The notes beneath the pieces are model-generated. The model saw only the letters and a list, made by a program, of their open reading frames with translations. It did not search any database and had not been told where the DNA came from. From Pararhizobium polonicum (GTDB lineage: Bacteria > Pseudomonadota > Alphaproteobacteria > Rhizobiales > Rhizobiaceae): 64,000 bases of DNA. The stretch is taken from assembly GCF_001687365.1 (NCBI RefSeq), contig NZ_LGLV01000005.1, forward strand, positions 372,001 to 436,000. The letters run 5' to 3'. The translations under genes and the position numbers were made by a program. This document shows, piece by piece, positions 16,042 to 24,369 of this stretch. Each line of letters begins with the position of its first letter. The stretch's first letter is position 1.

Positions 16042-17208
16042 TTATCGCGTTGCGACAAGCCGCCGGTAGACCGCCTCGGTCTTGTCGATCATCTGTGCCA
16101 TCGAGAAATTCGCCATGCGCGCCTGTGCCACGGCGATCATCTGGCGGTGTCGCTCAGGATCGGCGCTTTCGACCATGGCATTGGCCAGTTTGGCCGTATC
16201 GCCGTCATTGGCGACGATCAGGCCGCTTCTGTCCCTGTCGATCGCCATCGTCGCGCCGCCGACCTCGGTGGAGACGATCGGCTTTCCGGCGGCGGCCGCT
16301 TCCAGCATGACATAGGACATCGCCTCGTAGCGGCTCGGCATGACCAGCACGTCGAAGGCGGGAACCGCCTGCGGGCCGGTGAAGGCCGAGGTCAGGCGGA
16401 TGCGCTTCTGCAGGCCGCTCTCGGCAATGGCCGTGCGGATCGCCGGTTCGAGTTCGCCGGCACCCACCATGATCAGCTGCGCCTCCGGCAGCCGCGAGGC
16501 GGCATTGCGGAAAGCCTCGATCAGCCGCTCGGGCGCCTTCTGGTGGGACAGCCGGCCGACGAAGCCGAAGACGAAGGCCTCATCTGAAATGCCGAAGCTG
16601 GCACGCACCGTCTTTGCCATGTCGAGCGGTGGCGGCATCACGCCGTTGACGATGACCGAAAGTTTTCGCGCGGGCATGCCGAGCGAGCGGGCATGGGCAT
16701 GCTCGTCGTCGGAGACGCAGATCAGGTGATCGGTGAACAGCTGGGCAAGGATGGTCTCGATGCCGCCGAAAATCAGCCGTCCGGCCCTGCCGAGGGTCGG
16801 GTCCATGGTGCGAAAGGCATGCGGGGTGTAGACGCGCGGCGCATGCGAGCCGGGCAGGCGCAGGCGGGTGAGCGCGCCGGCCTTCGAGCTATGGCCGTGG
16901 ACGATGTCGAAGGGAATGCCGCCGTTGATGATACGGCGCAGGGCGCGAAAGGCGGCAATGTCGGAGAGGCCGGGAGAGCGCCGCATGGCGACGGCATGGA
17001 CGGCGGGCAGGGCGAGCGATTTCAGCTCGCGGACGAAGGCGTCTTCGGCCCTGACCGGCGAATAGACCGCCTCGACATGGTGGCCGCGCTGCTTCAGGCC
17101 CCGGCAGAGGTCGAGGAAATGGCGCCCCGAGCCGCCGCCGCTCGGCTCGAGAACCTGGAGAAGGCGCAGGCTGCTGTGAGCTTCGGCGATGGAGGGGTCG
17201 ATGTTCAT
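16042..17208 (-). CDS. Glycosyltransferase family 4 (GT-B fold)
   Basis: The 388-residue protein shows the GT4 pattern: an N-terminal LEPSGGGSGRHFLDLCRGLK donor-side loop, a middle FVFGFVGRLSHQKAPERLIE and the C-terminal nucleotide-sugar motif PSRYEAMSYVMLEAAAAGKP, with the E-x7-E pair. It transfers a sugar to a lipid-linked intermediate on the cytoplasmic side. It is the last gene of a leftward operon: the polymerase-like gene ends 64 bp upstream. Sugar and acceptor cannot be read from sequence. Confidence 0.88.
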   Translation of the reverse strand: MNIDPSIAEAHSSLRLLQVLEPSGGGSGRHFLDLCRGLKQRGHHVEAVYSPVRAEDAFVRELKSLALPAVHAVAMRRSPGLSDIAAFRALRRIINGGIPFDIVHGHSSKAGALTRLRLPGSHAPRVYTPHAFRTMDPTLGRAGRLIFGGIETILAQLFTDHLICVSDDEHAHARSLGMPARKLSVIVNGVMPPPLDMAKTVRASFGISDEAFVFGFVGRLSHQKAPERLIEAFRNAASRLPEAQLIMVGAGELEPAIRTAIAESGLQKRIRLTSAFTGPQAVPAFDVLVMPSRYEAMSYVMLEAAAAGKPIVSTEVGGATMAIDRDRSGLIVANDGDTAKLANAMVESADPERHRQMIAVAQARMANFSMAQMIDKTEAVYRRLVATR

Positions 17209-17272
17209 TCAGGACAATCCGCAGCCGGTCCCGACATGGAACCGATCCATATTCTTATGTACAGGATTGACG

Positions 17273-18544
17273 TTAACGCAGCGTTGGCGCGGGCTGGCTG
17301 CGGCGCTTTTGCGTGGCCGGGATCTTGCGCCGGTGGCGGTATTCCAGCGCGCCGCAGCCCCAGATGACGCCGAGCAGCAGGAAGAAATGCCGCCAGTGAT
17401 CGGTGTCGATGACATTGCCGATGGCGGCGTGGCCGATCAGCACGATCCACGAGATCATCAGGTAAGGCTGCCAGGGGCGGTCGAGCAGAAGGAAGCGAAA
17501 GCCCATCGTCAGCGTCCAGAGGATCAGCGTGACGTAGGAGACGAAGCCGAGCCAGCCGTAGGAGGTCAGCGACTTCAGCCAGATATTGTGCTCGTCCTCG
17601 GGAAACATGGTGCTGAACACCATCGGTCCGATGCCGAGCGGCTTTTCCATCGACATCAGGAAGCCGATCTTGTGGCGGTCGAAGCGGCCGAGATGACCGC
17701 CGTCATAGTCCTGCACCAGCTGGGTGCGGTTGGAGAAGAGGTCGGCGACCTGCGGGATCTGCAGGGCGACGGCAAGAGCCGCGATCATCAGCAGTGCGCC
17801 GCCCAGCGCCAGAACGAGGATCTTCAGCCGGAAGGCGCCGGTCCGCTCCTTGAGCAGCATGACGAGCACAAGCGCGCAGGCGCAGAACAGATAGAGCCCC
17901 CAGGCGGCGCGGGAGAAGGAGAGGAACAGGCCGAGCGCCATGACCAGGATGGCGGCCGCCTTTACCGGCGCGGTCGCGATACGCTCGGTCAGCAGCCGGT
18001 ACATGAGATAGATCGACGGGGCGACCAGAAACGGGCCGAAGACGTTGGGATCCTGGAACGCGCCCTTGGCACGGTCGTAGAGCGTAAAATTCGAGGCTCC
18101 GGGGATTGCGCCGAAATAGCCGAGGATGCCGAGCAGGGAGGTGAGAACACCGGCAGCGACCCAGGCGTCGAAGATCAGCTTCAGCCGCTCGTGGCGCGCT
18201 TCGATGATGGCGGCGTAAAACACCGAGGATAGGCAGAGGAAGCCCGATACGGCCATGTACATCGGCGCCGTGGCGAGGTCGCTCATCACGGTCAGCGACA
18301 GGATGCCGCCGGTCATGAACAGGATCAGCAGGGCCAGAAGCGGCGCGACAGAGCGCGAGATTTTCAGGCCGAAGAGAAACCACAGCCCGATCAGCGCCGC
18401 CATGAAGACTTCGTAGGGCGCCGGTTCGGCAATGACGAAACCCGACAGGAAGACGCCGAACGTTACCATTGCCGAGCCGAGGATCGCCACGGCGGCTCGC
18501 TGCGGGTGAAAGCCCGCGGCAGACGTGGCGTCAAGCGTGCTCAA
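17273..18544 (-). CDS. O-antigen ligase/polymerase-like membrane protein (Wzy/WaaL type)
   Basis: A polytopic protein with about 10-12 hydrophobic helices and a large periplasmic loop near residues 280-330 (RTQLVQDYDGGHLGRFDRHK, then EDEHNIWLKSLTSYGW), the Wzy_C layout. Such proteins join lipid-linked repeat units into polymer. The TTG at 18544 overlaps the stop of the sugar transferase gene (TATTGA), suggesting coupling; a GTG at 18607 would overlap it by 67 bases and is less likely. The C-terminal tail is basic and cytoplasmic. Confidence 0.82.
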   Translation of the reverse strand: MSTLDATSAAGFHPQRAAVAILGSAMVTFGVFLSGFVIAEPAPYEVFMAALIGLWFLFGLKISRSVAPLLALLILFMTGGILSLTVMSDLATAPMYMAVSGFLCLSSVFYAAIIEARHERLKLIFDAWVAAGVLTSLLGILGYFGAIPGASNFTLYDRAKGAFQDPNVFGPFLVAPSIYLMYRLLTERIATAPVKAAAILVMALGLFLSFSRAAWGLYLFCACALVLVMLLKERTGAFRLKILVLALGGALLMIAALAVALQIPQVADLFSNRTQLVQDYDGGHLGRFDRHKIGFLMSMEKPLGIGPMVFSTMFPEDEHNIWLKSLTSYGWLGFVSYVTLILWTLTMGFRFLLLDRPWQPYLMISWIVLIGHAAIGNVIDTDHWRHFFLLLGVIWGCGALEYRHRRKIPATQKRRSQPAPTLR

Positions 18545-20103
18545 TAGGCGTTTTCCGTGTTGAGAAGCCGGACCGGCGTCAGGAACAGGATTTTCAGGTC
18601 CAGCCACAGCGACCAGTTCTCGATGTAATAGAGGTCGAAGGCCGTGCGGAACTTGATCTTGTCGTCATTGTCGATCTCGCCGCGCCAGCCGTTGATCTGG
18701 GCCCAGCCGGTGACACCCGGCTTGACGCGATGGCGGGCGAAGTAGCCTTCGACGACGTCGGAATAGGTGCGGTCGGCGGTCTGGGCGAGAACGGCATGCG
18801 GCCGCGGCCCGACGAGCGACAGCTGGCCCCTCAGCACGTTGAAGATCTGCGGCAGCTCGTCGATCGAGGATTTGCGCAGGAAGCGGCCGACGGGGGTGAC
18901 GCGCGGATCGCCCTTGGTGACGGCGTTGCGGGCGGTCGGGTCGCTCATCTCGGTATACATCGAGCGGAACTTGTAGACGTCGATCGCCTCGTTGTTGAAG
19001 CCGTGGCGCTTCTGCTTGAAAATGATCGGGCCGGGCGAACTGATCTTCACGGCAATCGCCGCACCGATGAACACCGGCCAGAGCAGGGCGAGCGCGACGA
19101 TGCTGAAGAACACGTCGAAGATGCGCTTGGCGACCGAATCCCAGTCGGCGATCGGCTTGTCGAAGATGTCGAGCATCGGCACCTGGCCGACATGCGAATA
19201 GCTGCGCGGCCGGAAGCGCAGATTGTTGGCATGCGCCGCAAGGCGGATATCGGCCGGCAGGATCCACAGCATCTTCAACAGTTCGAGGATGCGCTGTTCG
19301 GCCGTAATCGGCAAGGCGATGATCAGCATGTCGATGCGGGTGAGGCGGGCGAAATCCACCAGTTCGGCAACGGTGCCGAGCTTGGGGTAGCCGGCGATGA
19401 TGCCGGGCGAGCGGCGCTCGTCGCGGTCGTCGAAGATGCCGCAGATGCGGATATCGTTGTCGGTCTGCTGTTCGAGCGAGCGGATCAGATCCTTGGCCGG
19501 CTGGCCGCCGCCGACGATGACCGCGCGGCGCTCCATGATGCCGTTGCGCGCCCAGCGCCGGATCGAAAAGGCGATGAAGGCGCGTTCGGCAACGAGGAAG
19601 ACTGCACCCAGCACGTACCAGCCGCCGAAGGAAAGCCGCGAAAAGGTTTCGCCGGTCTTGAGGAGGAAGAGCACCAGGGTCATCGAGGCGAAAGCCAGCG
19701 TCCAGCAGCCGATCAGCCGGGGAAGCATGCGGGCGGCGGAGCGCAGCGTGGGAACCTGATAGCCGTCGCACAGCTGCAGGAACACCACGGTCAGCGCCGA
19801 GCCGCCGGCGATCAGCCCGCAATAGCCGAGCAGTTCGTCGAGCGGCGGCGCGACGTAGAGCATATGGATGGCATAGCCGATGGCAAACAGCGCGGTGAAT
19901 TCAAACAGCCGCATCAGGCCGACGATCATGTTCGGCGAATAGGTATCGGTGCGGAATTGCGACGCGATGCGGCGTGCGAGCGGGTTGAGTTCCCGCTTGG
20001 CTTCGTCGCTGCGTTTGTCGCCGGGCGCAAGCGTCCGGATCTCCGAAATCTTCTTGCGCAAAGCGTCAGCGTCGAAAGCTTCCGGTTTGTTGATCTGGTT
20101 CAT
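18541..20103 (-). CDS. Undecaprenyl-phosphate sugar phosphotransferase (WcaJ/PssA type)
   Basis: The 520-residue protein has an N-terminal membrane part (helices ~60-190), a Rossmann-like CoA_binding_3 domain (AVIVGGGQPAKDLIRSL, ~195-290) and a C-terminal bacterial sugar transferase domain from ~330 with KRIFDVFFSIVAL, SSPGPIIFKQKRHG and IDELPQIFNVLRGQLSLVGP. It starts repeat-unit synthesis by moving a sugar-1-phosphate, probably glucose, onto undecaprenyl phosphate. It is the third gene of the leftward operon. The family is secure; the sugar is not. Confidence 0.93.
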   Translation of the reverse strand: MNQINKPEAFDADALRKKISEIRTLAPGDKRSDEAKRELNPLARRIASQFRTDTYSPNMIVGLMRLFEFTALFAIGYAIHMLYVAPPLDELLGYCGLIAGGSALTVVFLQLCDGYQVPTLRSAARMLPRLIGCWTLAFASMTLVLFLLKTGETFSRLSFGGWYVLGAVFLVAERAFIAFSIRRWARNGIMERRAVIVGGGQPAKDLIRSLEQQTDNDIRICGIFDDRDERRSPGIIAGYPKLGTVAELVDFARLTRIDMLIIALPITAEQRILELLKMLWILPADIRLAAHANNLRFRPRSYSHVGQVPMLDIFDKPIADWDSVAKRIFDVFFSIVALALLWPVFIGAAIAVKISSPGPIIFKQKRHGFNNEAIDVYKFRSMYTEMSDPTARNAVTKGDPRVTPVGRFLRKSSIDELPQIFNVLRGQLSLVGPRPHAVLAQTADRTYSDVVEGYFARHRVKPGVTGWAQINGWRGEIDNDDKIKFRTAFDLYYIENWSLWLDLKILFLTPVRLLNTENAY

Positions 20104-20160
20104 GATATCCGCCCGGGCCGTTGTGTCCTTCCGGGATAGCAGAAAGCCCCTAAGAAACGC

Positions 20161-21336
20161 TTACGAGCGGTTGGCCGCGGGAGCGCGTTTGGCGGCCTGT
20201 TCCGGTACAAGCTGGCGGTAGAGCCGCATGATGCTGCCGGCCATCGTCGATGTCGAGAACGCCGCCTTGAAGGCGTCCGCATCCGGCATGACCCTGATGG
20301 ACCAGCCGGGCTCGGTCATCGCTGCGGTCATGACGCCGGCGAGTGCCTGGGCATCGTCCGGCGCGGCAAGTGCTGCACTTTGGGTGCCGAGAACCTCCGG
20401 AATGCCGCCGACCCGCGAGGCGATCACCGGCTTACGGGCGGCCAGCGCTTCAAGAACGATATAGGGCATGGATTCGGCGCGCGAGGGCACGACGACATTG
20501 CGGGTAAAGGCAAAGGCATCGCGGGCCTTCATCGCCGGCAGCATGGCGATACGGCGGCCAAGGCCGCGCTCCAGCATCATCTGCTCGTATTCCTGCCGCT
20601 GCGGTCCGTCGCCGATCATCATGGCCGCGAGCGGCCTGCCGATGATCCGTTCGGTCTGCGCGAAGGCATCGATGAACAGGTCGGGTCCCTTGAGGTCGCG
20701 CAGCATGCCGATATAGAGGAAGTCCACGGCATCCGGACGGGCATGGACGGTCTCGAAATCGCGATCGTCGATGCCGTTGTAGATCAGTTCGCTGCGGGGC
20801 CGTGGCTTGCCGACCTTGGCCTCGTAGGTCCGGCGTTCGAAATCGCAGACGAAGACGATCGCGTCGGTCAGGTGCTCCTGCAGGCGTTCGAGGAAAAACA
20901 CCGTTTTGCCGGAGAGCGTTGCCTTGTCATAGTGCAGGCTGCCGCCATGCGGCGAGTAGAGGCGGGCAACGCAATACCTGTTCACCCGCAAGGCTGAGCC
21001 GATGATCCGGGCCAGAGCGCCACCCTTGGCGCCGTGACCGTGCAGGATATCCGGCTGCAAACTTCTGATTTCCTTGTAACTGCTCCAGAGGGCTGCCAGA
21101 TCGGTGGGGCCGATGGATCGGCGGATCGGCAGGCGGACGAGACCGAGCGCCAGAAACGGCCTGATCTCGTCGAAAAGCGCGTCTTCGTAGCTGCCGCCCG
21201 TCGTGCTGTCGCAGATGATCCCGACTTGATGGCCCTGCTTGGCATGGGCTTCCGCCAGATCGCGCACATGGCGGAAAATTCCACCGATCGGCGAGCGAAA
21301 GCAATGAATGATGCGCAGCGGGCGGGGATCATGCAT
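20161..21336 (-). CDS. Glycosyltransferase family 4 (GT-B fold)
   Basis: A second GT4 enzyme in the operon, 391 residues. It has the N-terminal HCFRSPIGGIFRHVRDLAE loop, a central DFLYIGMLRDLKGPDLFIDA and the C-terminal VPSRAESMPYIVLEALAARK signature. It starts five bases after the end of the export lipoprotein gene, so both are translated from one message. It probably adds the second sugar of the repeat unit. It shares only family-level features with the GT at 16042-17208. Confidence 0.88.
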   Translation of the reverse strand: MHDPRPLRIIHCFRSPIGGIFRHVRDLAEAHAKQGHQVGIICDSTTGGSYEDALFDEIRPFLALGLVRLPIRRSIGPTDLAALWSSYKEIRSLQPDILHGHGAKGGALARIIGSALRVNRYCVARLYSPHGGSLHYDKATLSGKTVFFLERLQEHLTDAIVFVCDFERRTYEAKVGKPRPRSELIYNGIDDRDFETVHARPDAVDFLYIGMLRDLKGPDLFIDAFAQTERIIGRPLAAMMIGDGPQRQEYEQMMLERGLGRRIAMLPAMKARDAFAFTRNVVVPSRAESMPYIVLEALAARKPVIASRVGGIPEVLGTQSAALAAPDDAQALAGVMTAAMTEPGWSIRVMPDADAFKAAFSTSTMAGSIMRLYRQLVPEQAAKRAPAANRS

Positions 21337-21341
21337 GGCTG

Positions 21342-21917
21342 TCAGAACAGCCGCTCACGCACATAGATGGTGTCGCCGGCCATGATCGGGTCGGAGATGG
21401 AGACCCGGCCGGTGAGCACGCGTCCGTTGATCTTGCGGGTGACATCGACATTCGCCTGGTTGGCGCGCGGCGAGTAGCCGCCGGCAACGGCGATGGCGTT
21501 CTGGACCGTCATGCCCGGAACATAGGAATATTGCCCGGCCTGGCCGACTTCGCCCATGATGAAGACGGAGCGGTAGCGATCGACCTCGATCGTCACGTCC
21601 GGATCGCGCAGATAGCCTTCGCGCAGCTTGCTGGCGATGGTCTTTTCCATTTCCGGCAGGGTATGGCCGCGCGACGGCACGGCGCCGATCAGCGGGAAGG
21701 CGACATAGCCTGCCTGATCGACGGTGTAGCTGCCGGTGAGGCCCGCCTGTTCGAAAACGCTGATGCGCAGCCTGTCGCCGCTATCCACCCGGTAAGGCTG
21801 GATGGAGGCCTCATGGAAGGCCTTGGGCGCAGGCTGGTAGCTGCTGCACCCTGAGATTGCAAGACACAGAGAGAGTGCGGCCAAGGCAGAACCTGTTTTC
21901 AATCGTGCGAATGTCAT
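21342..21917 (-). CDS. Polysaccharide export lipoprotein (Wza-like, OPX family)
   Basis: The 191-residue product has a lipoprotein signal (lipobox ISGC, Cys ~24), then the Poly_export domain (PYRVDSGDRLRISVFEQAGL, YLRDPDVTIEVDRYRSVFI) and a SLBB-like domain (GMTVQNAIAVAGGYSPRANQ). It should form the outer-membrane or periplasmic export channel. It is short compared with Wza (about 380 residues) and lacks the C-terminal amphipathic helix that forms the outer-membrane pore, like other small rhizobial exporters. The ATG at 21917 is chosen over 21947 because it gives a normal signal peptide. Confidence 0.88.
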   Translation of the reverse strand: MTFARLKTGSALAALSLCLAISGCSSYQPAPKAFHEASIQPYRVDSGDRLRISVFEQAGLTGSYTVDQAGYVAFPLIGAVPSRGHTLPEMEKTIASKLREGYLRDPDVTIEVDRYRSVFIMGEVGQAGQYSYVPGMTVQNAIAVAGGYSPRANQANVDVTRKINGRVLTGRVSISDPIMAGDTIYVRERLF

Positions 21918-22137
21918 CGGGCTCTCGGGCTCCAGAAACCATGTCATGGCCTGATGTTATCACTCCATTAAGGTTAATAGCCGGTAAAGGCGGCGGAAAA
22001 ATTCGCGTTCGACGTTATGTTTATGCATTCTGCAATCGTCCCGAGCCTGTTTCGCAGGCCTCAAGCCGCATTAACCCTTGCGTTACCATGTTTGTTTACT
22101 GTGACGTCAGGTTGTGTGAAGGTTCGAGGTAAAGGGC
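21918..22137. promoter_or_regulatory. Divergent promoter region of the polysaccharide locus
   Basis: The 220-bp spacer between the leftward export operon and the rightward chain-length gene is less GC-rich than its surroundings and must drive both transcripts. TTAA-containing stretches occur (TTAAGGTTAA at about 21968) but do not match a known regulator site with correct spacing. I cannot define the -35 and -10 elements. Confidence 0.5.
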
Positions 22138-24351
22138 ATGTCGAGCGTCAACGACGGTCAGCAGGATGTGGATATCGATCTCGGCGGGCTGTTCCGCGCC
22201 ATTTGGCGGCGGCGGAGCAGGGTGCTGTTGGCGACGGTGGTTTTCGCCGGCCTCGCCTTTACCGGCGCCAGCCTGATGTCTCCCGAATATCAGGGCGAGG
22301 CCCGCCTGCTGATCGAATCGCGCCAGGCGGAGTTCAGCGGCGCCAATCAGGTCCAGCCGCAGACGGCCGACAGTCCGTTCGACGAATCGGGCATCTCCAG
22401 CCAGGTGCAGGTCTTGCGCTCGGCCGATCTGATCAAGCAGGTCGCCCGCGAGATGAAGCTGCATGAACGGCCGGAATTCGATCCGACGGCCAATCCCTCG
22501 GCGATCTCCGACATGCTGGTGATGTTCGGCATCAAGAAGAATCCTCTCGATCTGGCGCCGGAAGAACGGGTGCTGAAGGAGTTCGAAAAGAAGCTGCAGG
22601 TCTATCAGGTCGAGAAATCGCGGGTGATCGCGATGCAGTTCACCTCGGAGGATCCGCAGCTGGCGGCCGCCATCCCCAATGCGATGGCCAAGGTCTTCCT
22701 GTCGCTGCAGAGCGGCGCCAAGCTCGATTCCAATTCGGAGGCCAGCCGCTGGCTGGAGCCGGAGATCGCCAATCTGCGCGAAAAGGTGCGCGAGGCCGAG
22801 GAGAAGGTTGCCAATTACCGCTCCTCTTCCGATCTGCTGCTGACCGGCGAAACCGGCGGTACCTTCGCCACCAAGCAACTGAACGATATTTCCACCGAGC
22901 TTGCCCGGGTGCGCGGCGAGCGCGCCAATGCCGAGGCGCGGGCCGAGAATGTCCGCACGGCGCTTGCCAGCGGCCGCGCCGTCGATACGCTGAACGATGT
23001 CGTCGCCTCGCCGATGATCCAGCGTCTCAAGGAAACCGAATCCAATATCCAGGGGCAGATCGCCGATCTTTCGACCACTCTTCTGGATGGACATCCGCGC
23101 CTGAAAGGCCTGAAATCGCAGCTTCAGGGCATTCGCGCGCAGATCATCGGCGAAACCAAGAAGATCCTCGGCAGCCTCGAAAACGAGGCGAACGTCTCGC
23201 AGCTGCGCGAGCGCCAGCTGGTGGCCCAGCTCAACACGCTGAAGGCGACATCCGCCAAGGCCGGCGAGGACGAGGTCGGCCTGCGGGCGCTGGAGCGGGA
23301 AGCGACCGCGCAGCGGCAGCTGCTCGAAACCTATCTGGCACGCTACCGTGAGGCGACGTCGCGCAGCGGCGAGAACGCCGCCCCCGCCGATGCCCGCGTC
23401 ATATCCCAGGCGGTCGAGCCGACCGAAGTGAGCTTCCCCAAGGTGCTGCCGATCACCATCGTTGCAGCCCTCGCGAGCTTCCTCGTCAGCTGTGTGATCA
23501 TCATGCTGTCCGAACTGTTCAGCGGCCGCGCCCTGCGCCCCGTCGGGCAGCGCCGGGAGCCGGACGTCGAAGAGGAACTGCTGGAAACGCCGCTGGCGCA
23601 GGACGCCGTGTCGCAGCCGATGGTCGAACAGGCAACCCCTGTTGCCGCTTACGAATCCGTCTTCGTGGAGGCTGCAGCGCCCGAGATCGCAGAAGCGCCC
23701 GAAATTGAGGAAAGGCCGGAGATCATGGAAATGGACGATGACATCGAGCCGGAAGAGGACGATTTTTCGATCGAATCCGTTGCCGACCACCTGTGTGCCG
23801 ACGATATTCGCGTGGCCATCTCCGTATCGCCGGCCGGCGATGACGGTTCGGTCAATGCGGTGGCGCTGACGCGGCTGGTGGCCGAGGAGGGGCGCAAGAT
23901 CGTCCTGATCGATCTGACCGGCTCGGCCTGCCCGACGCGCCTGATGACGCAGTCGACCGATCTTGCCGGCATTACCAATCTGCTCGTGGGCGAAGTTCCC
24001 TTCACCGAAACGATCCACGCCGACCACCTGTCGGACGCGCATATCATCCCGCAGGGCGACGCCGATCCGGTGCTGGCCATGCGCGGTATCGAGCGGCTGC
24101 AGATGATCATCGACGCCCTGTCGAACGCCTATGACACGGTGCTGGTCGAATGCGGCCCGGCCGATGTCAATGCGATCCGCAAGGTAACGCGGTCGAAGGA
24201 TACGCAGATCATCATCTCCGCGCCTGCTGTCGGCAACGAGGAGATCATCGACCTGATCACGGATTTCGGAGCGGCCGGTTTCGGCGAAATCGTGCTGATG
24301 ACCGGGACGGGCTATCCGCAGCCGGGAGATTCCAGCCGCCGTGCGGCTTGA
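22138..24351 (+). CDS. Wzc/GumC-like chain-length protein with degenerate kinase domain
   Basis: The 737-residue protein has a Wzz domain with transmembrane helices at ~28-48 and ~438-460 and a periplasmic coiled coil between (residues ~190-400). It sets polymer length and spans the export channel. An acidic linker (~485-550, with EERPEIMEMDDDIEPEEDD) leads to a BY-kinase-like domain at ~558-737. There the P-loop is replaced by VSPAGDDGSVNA with no GKS/T, and Walker A' reads VLIDLTGS instead of LLIDxDxR. No Tyr-rich tail is present. It is therefore probably a pseudo-kinase. AGGTAAAGGGC precedes the ATG. Confidence 0.88.
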   Translation: MSSVNDGQQDVDIDLGGLFRAIWRRRSRVLLATVVFAGLAFTGASLMSPEYQGEARLLIESRQAEFSGANQVQPQTADSPFDESGISSQVQVLRSADLIKQVAREMKLHERPEFDPTANPSAISDMLVMFGIKKNPLDLAPEERVLKEFEKKLQVYQVEKSRVIAMQFTSEDPQLAAAIPNAMAKVFLSLQSGAKLDSNSEASRWLEPEIANLREKVREAEEKVANYRSSSDLLLTGETGGTFATKQLNDISTELARVRGERANAEARAENVRTALASGRAVDTLNDVVASPMIQRLKETESNIQGQIADLSTTLLDGHPRLKGLKSQLQGIRAQIIGETKKILGSLENEANVSQLRERQLVAQLNTLKATSAKAGEDEVGLRALEREATAQRQLLETYLARYREATSRSGENAAPADARVISQAVEPTEVSFPKVLPITIVAALASFLVSCVIIMLSELFSGRALRPVGQRREPDVEEELLETPLAQDAVSQPMVEQATPVAAYESVFVEAAAPEIAEAPEIEERPEIMEMDDDIEPEEDDFSIESVADHLCADDIRVAISVSPAGDDGSVNAVALTRLVAEEGRKIVLIDLTGSACPTRLMTQSTDLAGITNLLVGEVPFTETIHADHLSDAHIIPQGDADPVLAMRGIERLQMIIDALSNAYDTVLVECGPADVNAIRKVTRSKDTQIIISAPAVGNEEIIDLITDFGAAGFGEIVLMTGTGYPQPGDSSRRAA

Positions 24352-24369
24352 GGCGCAAAGGAAACCGGC

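Noticed and set aside
17273..18607. Start of the polymerase-like gene at GTG 18607
   Set aside because: It would overlap the sugar transferase gene by 67 bases; the TTG at 18544 overlaps only the stop codon.
22096..24042. 648-codon minus-strand frame within the chain-length gene
   Set aside because: It covers the antisense of a clear Wzc-like protein; residue content is rich in His/Arg/Leu typical of shadows.
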